DNA from: Spiribacter roseus
GTDB taxonomy: Bacteria; Pseudomonadota; Gammaproteobacteria; Nitrococcales; Nitrococcaceae
Length of the DNA: 64,000 nt
Assembly: GCF_002813635.1 (NCBI RefSeq)
Contig: NZ_CP016382.1
Coordinates: 1,516,001-1,580,000 of the forward strand
Direction: 5' to 3'
In this document: in pieces, positions 57,769 through 64,000 of the stretch
Numbering within the stretch: position 1 is the first letter of the stretch
How the letters are laid out: every line of letters begins with the position of its first letter
Notes under the pieces: generated by a model
What the model was told of the DNA's origin: nothing
The model's database searches: none
The model's input: only the letters and a program-made list of their open reading frames with translations
Position numbers and translations under genes: made by a program

Positions 57769-58486
57769 TGATGGAGTCCTCCGCCGGCGGCGCCGGCAGT
57801 GTCGCGAGATAGTCGGCCACCGCCCGCTTGTCCGCATCGGACAGGGCATGGGCGATGCCCTGCATCAACATCAGCGGCGAGTTTTTGCGACGGCCATCGG
57901 TCCATGCCGCCAGCTGAGCATAGGTGTAGGTGGGCTGCTGCGCCGCCAGGCTGGGAAAGGCCTGTTCAACACCCCAGGCCGACGAGCCGTGACAGCTGTA
58001 GCAGGCCGGCACTTCGATATCCCAGTCGCCGTGGTTGGCCAGCTCGCGGCCACGCTCCAGATCGCCACCCAGTTCGGCCTCGGCGGCGCTGGGCGCTTCC
58101 ATTTCGGCGTAGTAGCGGGCAAGGCCGAGCATTTCCTTCTGGGTGAGCTTATCGGCCACATACTGCATGTTGTGATTGATGCGCACGCCCTCGGCATAGG
58201 CATTGAGCTGCTTGGCGATGTAGCCGCTCGACAGCCCCGCCAGCCGGGGGATATTGCCATTGCCCTCGCCCTTGGCGCCGTGGCAACTGGCACACGACCA
58301 GACGTCGCCCTGACCCTCGCGGGCCAGCGTCGCGTATTCGGCCGGATCCACCTCCGCCGCCTCAGCGGCGTAGATCTCGGCGGCGTAACTTTCGTCGGGC
58401 AGATCCTCGTCGACCTCCTGCGCGCCCACCGGCAGGGCCAGCATGAGCAGCAGGGCTGATGAGAGCCACGCACTCAGACGTTTCAT
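57761..58486 (-). CDS. Diheme cytochrome c4-type protein (TsdB-like)
   Basis: 241 residues from the ATG at 58486, with a signal peptide (MKRLSAWLSSALLLMLALPV, ending GAQ) and two heme sites, CASCH (65-69) and CYSCH (162-166), in a tandem c4 arrangement. An in-frame GTG two codons upstream overlaps the preceding stop and is an alternative start. It overlaps the tsdA-like gene by 8 nt. It would pass electrons from TsdA to the cbb3 oxidase encoded just upstream. Confidence 0.85.
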   Translation of the reverse strand: MKRLSAWLSSALLLMLALPVGAQEVDEDLPDESYAAEIYAAEAAEVDPAEYATLAREGQGDVWSCASCHGAKGEGNGNIPRLAGLSSGYIAKQLNAYAEGVRINHNMQYVADKLTQKEMLGLARYYAEMEAPSAAEAELGGDLERGRELANHGDWDIEVPACYSCHGSSAWGVEQAFPSLAAQQPTYTYAQLAAWTDGRRKNSPLMLMQGIAHALSDADKRAVADYLATLPAPPAEDSINE

Positions 58487-58488
58487 AT

Positions 58489-59163
58489 TCACTGTGATGC
58501 CTCCGTTGCGGCCGTGCGGGTCAGCCGGGCGGATATCCCGGTGACCGCCTCAATCTCGGCGCCACCGCCCAGCGGACTCCGCCCGACCTCGAAGCGGCCG
58601 CGCTGTTCGCTGACGAACGCCGGAGTCACCGCTCCGGCGTCATGACCCCACTGCTGGCGGATGTAGCTCACCACTGCCGCAATTTCACGATCACTCAGCG
58701 TCTCGCCGAATCGCGGCATACGACCATCGTATTCATTGCCGGCCACCGCGATCACGCCGCTGATACCGTGCAGCAGGATCTGGACCGGCGCCTCGGCGGG
58801 CCCGGTGACGTAACGCGAGCCTGCCAGCGGCGGCACGGCGCCACTGATGCCCGACCCGTTCGCCTGATGACAGGTCACGCAGTTCGACTCGAACAGCGAG
58901 GCGCCAACCGTTATGAGCGATCCCTGCCCATCCGCGACATCCCTGTCGCCGGTCATTCCTACCGTGGGCGCTTCTTCGAGAGCGGCTGACTCAGTGGCCG
59001 GCCCGGAATTGGACCAGAGCGTGTAGACGCCCCAGGCCATCAGGGCCACGGCAACTGCCAGTACAAAAATGGGGATCGGTCGGTTGACCTCGTAAGGCTC
59101 GAACCGGCTTTCCTTGAGCGGGGTGCGCTGCGGCTCCGGGCGCTGGTCGTTGTGATCACTCAT
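58489..59163 (-). CDS. Membrane-anchored monoheme cytochrome c, CcoP-position subunit
   Basis: 224 residues with one N-terminal membrane helix (IPIFVLAVAVALMAWGVYTL, about 30-49) and a single heme site CVTCH (95-99), with YDGRMPRFG as candidate methionine ligand. It stands where ccoP normally is, overlapping the ccoO-like gene by 1 nt, but canonical CcoP has two hemes and two helices. It probably acts as the electron-entry subunit of this oxidase. The C-terminal extension (about residues 175-224) is not recognised. Confidence 0.8.
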   Translation of the reverse strand: MSDHNDQRPEPQRTPLKESRFEPYEVNRPIPIFVLAVAVALMAWGVYTLWSNSGPATESAALEEAPTVGMTGDRDVADGQGSLITVGASLFESNCVTCHQANGSGISGAVPPLAGSRYVTGPAEAPVQILLHGISGVIAVAGNEYDGRMPRFGETLSDREIAAVVSYIRQQWGHDAGAVTPAFVSEQRGRFEVGRSPLGGGAEIEAVTGISARLTRTAATEASQ

Positions 59164-59783
59164 CAGCGTGCGTCTCCGCCATCAAAACCCAGGTCACGCA
59201 GCTCCTCATCCTTGGCCGGATAGGTCCGGTCAAGGGAGAGCAGGTACGCGGTCAGGTCCAGTGCGCTCTGGCGGGCCACCACCTTGGCACCGTCCGCCGG
59301 TGCATATTCAGCCGGCACCGGCACGACCACATCGTCCTCGTCGGGGTTCTGCTTGACCTCGAAAAGGAACGGATAGGCCGGCATGATGCTGCTCTCCTCG
59401 ATGGCTCGAGGCTGATACAGATGGGTCAGGTGCCAGCCCTGGCTGGGCATCCGCGCGCCGACATTCATCAGGTCCGGCCCGGTGCGCATGGTGCCGAGGA
59501 CGTGCGGGTCGTCGTAGACATAGTCGGCGGGCGTGGTCGGACGCCCCCAGCCACGCTGCAGATCGGGCGCCTGCTCAGGGCTGCGCGGCTGCTGCGAGTG
59601 GCAGTAGTAGCAGCCCAGGTCCACGTACTGCTGCCGACCGCGCTCCTCGACTGCGGTGTAGGGCTCAAGCCCCTCGGCGGGCTCGACCGTGCGGATCTGT
59701 GCCGCCGGAAAGATCACCAGCATGAGCGTCGCGAACGCGAGAATCGCGAAAGCGAGAACGGCCAGCGGAAAGACTTTGTTCAT
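59163..59783 (-). CDS. ccoO: cbb3 oxidase monoheme subunit II
   Basis: 206 residues from the ATG at 59783 (MNKVFPLAVLAFAILAFATL), with one membrane anchor and a heme site CYYCH (58-62) followed by the CcoO motif HSQQPRSPEQAPDLQRGWG and the Met-containing EESSIMPAYPFLF. Tyr-Tyr in the heme motif is also typical of CcoO/FixO. It is 11 nt downstream of the ccoN stop. It relays electrons to subunit I. Confidence 0.88.
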   Translation of the reverse strand: MNKVFPLAVLAFAILAFATLMLVIFPAAQIRTVEPAEGLEPYTAVEERGRQQYVDLGCYYCHSQQPRSPEQAPDLQRGWGRPTTPADYVYDDPHVLGTMRTGPDLMNVGARMPSQGWHLTHLYQPRAIEESSIMPAYPFLFEVKQNPDEDDVVVPVPAEYAPADGAKVVARQSALDLTAYLLSLDRTYPAKDEELRDLGFDGGDAR

Positions 59784-59793
59784 GAGTGGCTCC

Positions 59794-61377
59794 TCAGCTG
59801 GCGCTTGTGGCCGGCGTCGCCGTGCCCACGGGATCGGTGGACCGACGCGGCGCGAACACCAGCGACAGCAGATTGATCGCAAACAGGAGGTGGCCCAGCG
59901 TCATCAGCGTGCCGCCCACAGAGCGCCCCTCCAGATAGGGCTGCATCAGCTGCATCGACTCCAGCCAGTCACGGCTGGCATCGAGCATCGCAAGCCCCTG
60001 CAGCCAGCCCCCGATGCTGAGCGAGAAAAAGTAGACACCGAAGCCGATGGCCACCAGCCAGAAATGCAGGGCGATCAGGCGCGGCGCCGGCCAGAGTCGC
60101 CCGGTGAGGATCGGCATCAGGTAGTAGACCGTGCCGAACAGCACCAGCGAGACGAAGGCATAGGCCCCCAGGTGGGCATGCGCGACCGTGTAATGGGTGA
60201 AATGCGTCACCGTATTGACCGCGCGGACCGCCTCCATGGAGCCCTGGAACGAGGCCAGCGTGTACATCACCGCACCGAAGGCCACAAAGCGCAGCGGCAG
60301 TGACTGTTTGAACGCCCAGAGATTCGTGGCCCAGAGCACATGCTGGTTGACCGCCACGGCAATCACGGGAATGAACATCATCACCGACTGCACCACCGAA
60401 AGCGTGACCACCCAGGTGGGCACCGGCCCGCCGATCAGGTGATGCATGCCCACCTGACTGTAGAACAGCGCGAGGGCCCAGAACCCCAGCAGCGAGAGGC
60501 GGTAGGAGTAGATCGGCTTGCCGATGATCTTGGGCAGGACATAGTAAGCGGCGCCGACGCCAATCGGCGTCAGCCACAGGCCCAGCACATTGTGCGCGAA
60601 CCACCAGTTGACCGTGGCCCCCTGCACGCCGGTGTGAATGGGGAGATTGCCGATCACGAAGAGCACCGGAAACCACACCAGTGCGCCCAGGTAATACCAG
60701 GCGGTCACGTAAATGTGGTGAACGTTGCGGTTGACCGCGGTCAGAACCAGCGGCGCGGCAAAACAGGCACCGCCGGCCGCCAGCAGGATATCGACCTGCC
60801 AGGGGATCTCGAGCCACTCCATCCCGTCGGTCCAGCCGGTGGCGATGGCATAGACACCGACCGCAACGCCGATATTCCATAGCACAAGCCCGCCCCAGGC
60901 CAGATTGACGCCGCGAAGTGGCGTCTTGAACAGCCGCGGCACAAGGAACATGGCGACCCCGATGCCTGCCAGTGACAGCCAGCCGTAGATCACCGAGTTC
61001 AGGTGCATCGTGCGCATCCGCCCGAAGCTGAGCGGCGCCGACCCGGTCAGCCAGTCCGGCAGATGGAGCTTGAGCGAGGCGATCACCCCGAAGATCGAGC
61101 CAAGCACCAACCAGAAGGTCCCGAAGCCGATCAGGGCAAAGATCAACTTGCGATGGCGGGTATCCGTGCCCTCGCCGGGCTCGGCGTCTTCCTGAAAGCC
61201 AAAGCTGGTGGGATCGTCGGGCGCGTGATCCTCGCCTTCAGCGCCCGAGAAAATGACCTCGGCATCCGACTGGTCGACGCGGAACTGCTTTGAGGCGACC
61301 GCCCAGATCAGAAAGGCCAGGCCAATGAGGGACACCACGAACGACAGTGCCATCATCGTGCCAATAGTGAGCGACAT
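59794..61377 (-). CDS. ccoN: cbb3-type cytochrome oxidase catalytic subunit I (divergent)
   Basis: 527-residue proton-pumping oxidase subunit with at least 12 helices. The predicted ligands are all present: H125 (RMRTMHLNSV), CuB ligands H262 (FAHNVLG) and H312/H313 (MHHLIGG), heme ligands H400/H402 (VAHAHLGAYAF), and Y306 six residues before H312, the position of the cross-linked active-site tyrosine of cbb3. An unusual acidic loop (about 35-72) follows the first helix. It heads a six-gene set to ccoI; no ccoQ, ccoG, ccoH or ccoS is visible. No FNR/Anr-type box was recognised upstream. Confidence 0.9.
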   Translation of the reverse strand: MSLTIGTMMALSFVVSLIGLAFLIWAVASKQFRVDQSDAEVIFSGAEGEDHAPDDPTSFGFQEDAEPGEGTDTRHRKLIFALIGFGTFWLVLGSIFGVIASLKLHLPDWLTGSAPLSFGRMRTMHLNSVIYGWLSLAGIGVAMFLVPRLFKTPLRGVNLAWGGLVLWNIGVAVGVYAIATGWTDGMEWLEIPWQVDILLAAGGACFAAPLVLTAVNRNVHHIYVTAWYYLGALVWFPVLFVIGNLPIHTGVQGATVNWWFAHNVLGLWLTPIGVGAAYYVLPKIIGKPIYSYRLSLLGFWALALFYSQVGMHHLIGGPVPTWVVTLSVVQSVMMFIPVIAVAVNQHVLWATNLWAFKQSLPLRFVAFGAVMYTLASFQGSMEAVRAVNTVTHFTHYTVAHAHLGAYAFVSLVLFGTVYYLMPILTGRLWPAPRLIALHFWLVAIGFGVYFFSLSIGGWLQGLAMLDASRDWLESMQLMQPYLEGRSVGGTLMTLGHLLFAINLLSLVFAPRRSTDPVGTATPATSAS

Positions 61378-61493
61378 CTTCCCTCCACCGCGTAATATTT
61401 ATTCGCGCAATGGTACGAAGGGCATGGCAGCTGAGAAATTGTGGTTTTCCACATACCGGCCGTCGCCGGTGATGGGCGGGGAGGGGATCGGAT

Positions 61494-61569
61494 TGGAGCT
61501 GGCGAGAGGATTCGAACCCCCGACCGGCTGATTACAAATCAGCTGCTCTACCAACTGAGCTACGCCAGC
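61494..61569 (-). tRNA. tRNA-Thr (anticodon TGT)
   Basis: A 76-nt cloverleaf on the minus strand. The acceptor GCTGGCG pairs with CGCCAGC, followed by T and an encoded CCA; the anticodon loop is TTTGTAA. It corresponds to thrU, which in E. coli directly precedes tyrU in the tufB operon. Here tRNA-Tyr is 37.4 kb away. It lies 61 nt after coaX. Confidence 0.98.
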
Positions 61570-61630
61570 TTCGCGATCAACGGTGAAAGGGTAACCGGCC
61601 GCGCGCAGCGGGGCAATGCAGGCGCGGATC

Positions 61631-62365
61631 TCAGGGCAGCTGAGCGAGGCCCTCGAGGACCAGGTCGGGCCGCAGACAGACATCCATGTCCAGATAACGG
61701 GCAAGCAGCGGGGCGTCACCACCGGTCAGCACCGGTGTCAGTCGGGCCGCGTCGTTTTTCATGCAGCGCCGCACGATGCCCTGAATCGCCAGTGCGGTGC
61801 CATGCAGGTATCCGCTGATCAGCGCGTCTTCGGTATCAGCGGTCAGAAAGGGCGCCCGGGTCGACCACTCCACCCTCGGCAGCGCCGGGGCCAGTTGCGC
61901 CAGTCCGGCCTGCTGGGCGGCGAGGCCTGCGACGATCAGCCCGCCCTGGTGCGTACCATCCGCCGCCACCACATCGACCGTGATCGCCGTGCCACAGTCA
62001 ACCACGCAGGCCGGGGCATAGCCGGCGGCTTTTGCGCCGACCATTGCCAGCCACCGGTCAGTGCCCAGCTCCGCCGGGCGCGCATAGGCCACCCGCACTC
62101 CGCCGCCCATTGCCGGGGTGTAGACCGTTTCGGGGCGGATGGCCCAGTGACTCGTCATCCAGTCCGAGAGCTGACCGGCGACACTGGCATCAGAAACATT
62201 CACGATGCGCACGCGCTCCGGCGGTGCGGCCAGCGCCCGCCACTCGTTGAAGACATGCTCCAGCGAATCATGCGATGCGGCACGCGCGCCGCCCACGATC
62301 TGACCTTCGTGGGCGCGCGCCCATTTAATGCGGCTGTTGCCGATATCGATCAACAGTTCAGTCAC
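61631..62365 (-). CDS. coaX: Type III pantothenate kinase
   Basis: First step of coenzyme A synthesis: ATP-dependent phosphorylation of pantothenate. The 244 residues begin at a GTG (62365) in a 4-nt overlap with birA, giving VTELLIDIGNSRIKWARA, the phosphate-binding P-loop of the ASKHA fold. YARPAELGTDRWLAMVGA and VVDCGTAITVDVV are the other family motifs. In E. coli the unrelated coaA occupies this same place after birA. Confidence 0.93.
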   Translation of the reverse strand: MTELLIDIGNSRIKWARAHEGQIVGGARAASHDSLEHVFNEWRALAAPPERVRIVNVSDASVAGQLSDWMTSHWAIRPETVYTPAMGGGVRVAYARPAELGTDRWLAMVGAKAAGYAPACVVDCGTAITVDVVAADGTHQGGLIVAGLAAQQAGLAQLAPALPRVEWSTRAPFLTADTEDALISGYLHGTALAIQGIVRRCMKNDAARLTPVLTGGDAPLLARYLDMDVCLRPDLVLEGLAQLP

Positions 62366-63168
62366 GATGCGGCTCCTGTGTGCGGCCCGATGTGGCATTC
62401 GCCGGCGGCCAGCCGGTGTTCGCCGGTGTCGGTCTGAAGACGCAGGTTGCCAGCCGCCGTCACCCCAAGCACCCGGCCCTGCCGGCGCGTTCCGTCGGCC
62501 TGTTCAGCGATGACAACGCGATTGGCCAGCGCATCAAACACCGGCCAGCGCGTCTCAAGCAACCGTTCGACCTGCGTCGCCGTCCAGGTGGTCACCGTAA
62601 GGACCGCGCCTGCCAGCGTGCCAATCAGCGCGTCGCCGGTGGGGCGATCGGCCAACTCACGCAGGCTGATCACACGCCGCCCCGCGACTACCGCGCCCTC
62701 CGGGACGGGCCGGGTGTTCACCCCGACACCGACGATCAAGGCATTGGGCAGCCGCTCCACCAGCAAACCGGCGAGTTTTGCATCGTCGACGACCAGATCA
62801 TTCGGCCACTTGAGGGCGATCCCGGCAAACCCGGCCGCGGTCAGTGCCTCGGCAAGCTGCAACCCCATCACCAGGGACAGCCCATCGGGCACACTCACGC
62901 CGGGGTCCATCGGTAGTCCGACACTGAAATAAATCCCCCCGGACGGTGACTGCCACTCACGCCCCTGACGGCCCCGTCCCCGGGTCTGCTCGTCAGCGAC
63001 CGCAAGCGTTGTTTGATCGAGTGGGCGGTCGGCCAGCCAGCGACTGGTACTGGGGAGGGTTTCAAACACATGGATGGGAACAGTCCCCCACTGGGGGCCA
63101 AGGGCCTCGCTCAATACCCTCGATCGGGCAGCGGCATCCGCAGCATAGCGTGTGGCCTGTCGGGACAT
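62362..63168 (-). CDS. birA: Biotin--[acetyl-CoA-carboxylase] ligase without repressor domain
   Basis: Attaches biotin to the carboxyl carrier protein. The ATG at 63168 gives 268 residues (MSRQATRYAADAAARSRVLS). The frame is open further upstream, but that part lies over the rRNA terminator and 5S gene and is not coding. Catalytic motifs are ADEQTRGRGRQGREW and LKWPNDLVVDDAKLAGLLVE. Only about 25 residues precede the catalytic domain, so the N-terminal DNA-binding domain of E. coli BirA is missing and repression of biotin genes is not expected. Confidence 0.92.
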   Translation of the reverse strand: MSRQATRYAADAAARSRVLSEALGPQWGTVPIHVFETLPSTSRWLADRPLDQTTLAVADEQTRGRGRQGREWQSPSGGIYFSVGLPMDPGVSVPDGLSLVMGLQLAEALTAAGFAGIALKWPNDLVVDDAKLAGLLVERLPNALIVGVGVNTRPVPEGAVVAGRRVISLRELADRPTGDALIGTLAGAVLTVTTWTATQVERLLETRWPVFDALANRVVIAEQADGTRRQGRVLGVTAAGNLRLQTDTGEHRLAAGECHIGPHTGAAS

Positions 63169-63218
63169 GATGGCAACGCCCTGTTCGCTGAAATCGACCG
63201 GACGCCCATCGAGCGCCC

Positions 63219-63255
63219 AAAAAAAACCCCCGCCGGTCGTAAGACCAGCGGGGGC
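63219..63255 (-). terminator. Intrinsic terminator of the rRNA operon
   Basis: On the minus strand CCCCCGCTGGTC pairs with GACCGGCGGGGG around a TTAC loop (one mismatch or wobble in 12), followed by eight T. It lies 11 nt after the 5S 3' end and upstream of birA. Confidence 0.95.
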
Positions 63256-63265
63256 TTCGCTGTAA

Positions 63266-63386
63266 GAGCCTGGCGATGACCTACTTTCGCACCACAGCGA
63301 GGCGGCACTATCATCGGCGCTACGCAGTTTCACTTCCGAGTTCGGAATGGGGTCGGGTGGTTCCCACGCGCTATTTTCGCCAGGCA
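63266..63386 (-). rRNA. rrf: 5S ribosomal RNA
   Basis: About 120 nt on the minus strand. The ends TGCCTGGCG and CGCCAGGC pair, and the interior contains CCCGACCCCATTCCGAACTC and GGTGCGAAAGTAGG, characteristic of 5S rRNA. Ends are approximate to a few bases. Confidence 0.96.
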
Positions 63387-63481
63387 AACCGGTAACCAAA
63401 GGCGCGTCAGCCGCGCCATTGGCGTCAGGAACGTTGTCGATGGCATGCAGGACCAATGTCCAATAGCCCTCTTGGGGTTAT

Positions 63482-64000
<519 letters not shown>

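Noticed and set aside
59794..61377. Nitric oxide reductase (NorB) instead of cbb3 subunit I
   Set aside because: Y306 is six residues before the CuB histidine pair, as in the cbb3 active-site tyrosine, and a CcoO-like subunit and ccoI are in the operon.
24084..61493. A prophage or integrative element inserted at tRNA-Thr
   Set aside because: No integrase, phage structural, replication or conjugation genes are present, and no copy of the tRNA-Thr 3' end was found next to tRNA-Tyr (24084-24200), so a site-specific element is not supported.
61378..61493. FNR/Anr box upstream of ccoN
   Set aside because: No TTGAT-N4-ATCAA-like palindrome is present; only an AT-rich patch near 61395-61410.
63169..63456. 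In-frame N-terminal extension of birA by 96 codons
   Set aside because: It overlaps the rRNA terminator and the 5S rRNA gene; it is not a missing winged-helix domain.

Overview
The window is GC-rich bacterial chromosome. Gene order, the RNA polymerase and translation genes, and the birA/coaX/tRNA/tufB/secE/nusG neighbourhood all point to a gammaproteobacterium. Very acidic surface and secreted proteins (rich in D, E and N, poor in K) suggest a halophile; an Ectothiorhodospiraceae/Spiribacter-like organism would fit, but that placement is inference. Nearly everything is on the minus strand. The exceptions are a short plus-strand stretch at about 26.0-32.0 kb.

Region 1 (1-24,083, minus) is the classical translation/transcription block. 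In transcription order it holds tRNA-Tyr, tRNA-Gly, tRNA-Thr(GGT), tufB, tRNA-Trp, secE, nusG, rplK, rplA, rplJ, rplL, rpoB, rpoC, then a new consensus promoter and rpsL, rpsG, fusA, tufA, rpsJ, then a hairpin-rich gap and rplC, rplD, rplW, rplB, rpsS, rplV, rpsC, rplP, rpmC, rpsQ, rplN, rplX and a partial rplE.

Region 2 (24,202-33,956) is accessory. It has a serralysin-type metalloprotease with a C-terminal DUF4214-like domain; a three-gene gtr-like cluster for polyprenol-linked glycosyl modification; a decayed IS21-type element; a small acidic ORF; an orphan HicB-like protein; a DDE transposase; and a PAPS-dependent sulfotransferase.

Region 3 (34,082-54,332, minus) looks like one surface-layer biogenesis system. 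A 1603-residue RsaA-like type I secretion substrate (DUF4214-like N-terminus, scattered RTX motifs, no cysteine) sits downstream of a tightly packed operon. That operon combines a complete type I secretion system (PrtD-type ABC exporter, HlyD-type adaptor, TolC-type channel) with an ABC-dependent polysaccharide pathway: Wzm, Wzt with carbohydrate-binding domain, a methyltransferase/coiled-coil protein with tandem 96-bp repeats, a triple glycosyltransferase, two single GT4 enzymes and a methyltransferase. The likely reading is that it exports the S-layer protein (and perhaps the protease) and makes the O-polysaccharide that anchors it.

Region 4 (54,376-61,377, minus) is a respiratory operon: a divergent cbb3 oxidase (ccoN, ccoO, a monoheme cytochrome), a diheme c4-type cytochrome overlapping a TsdA-like thiosulfate dehydrogenase, and the copper ATPase ccoI. 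It would couple thiosulfate/tetrathionate chemistry directly to oxygen.

Region 5 (61,494-64,000, minus) has tRNA-Thr(TGT), coaX, birA, a strong rRNA terminator, 5S rRNA and the 3' end of 23S rRNA. In Escherichia coli the order is birA-coaA-thrU-tyrU-glyT-thrT-tufB, so regions 2-4 (about 37 kb) appear to have been inserted between the TGT tRNA-Thr and tRNA-Tyr of an ancestral single tRNA-tufB operon. The conserved genes lie on both sides.
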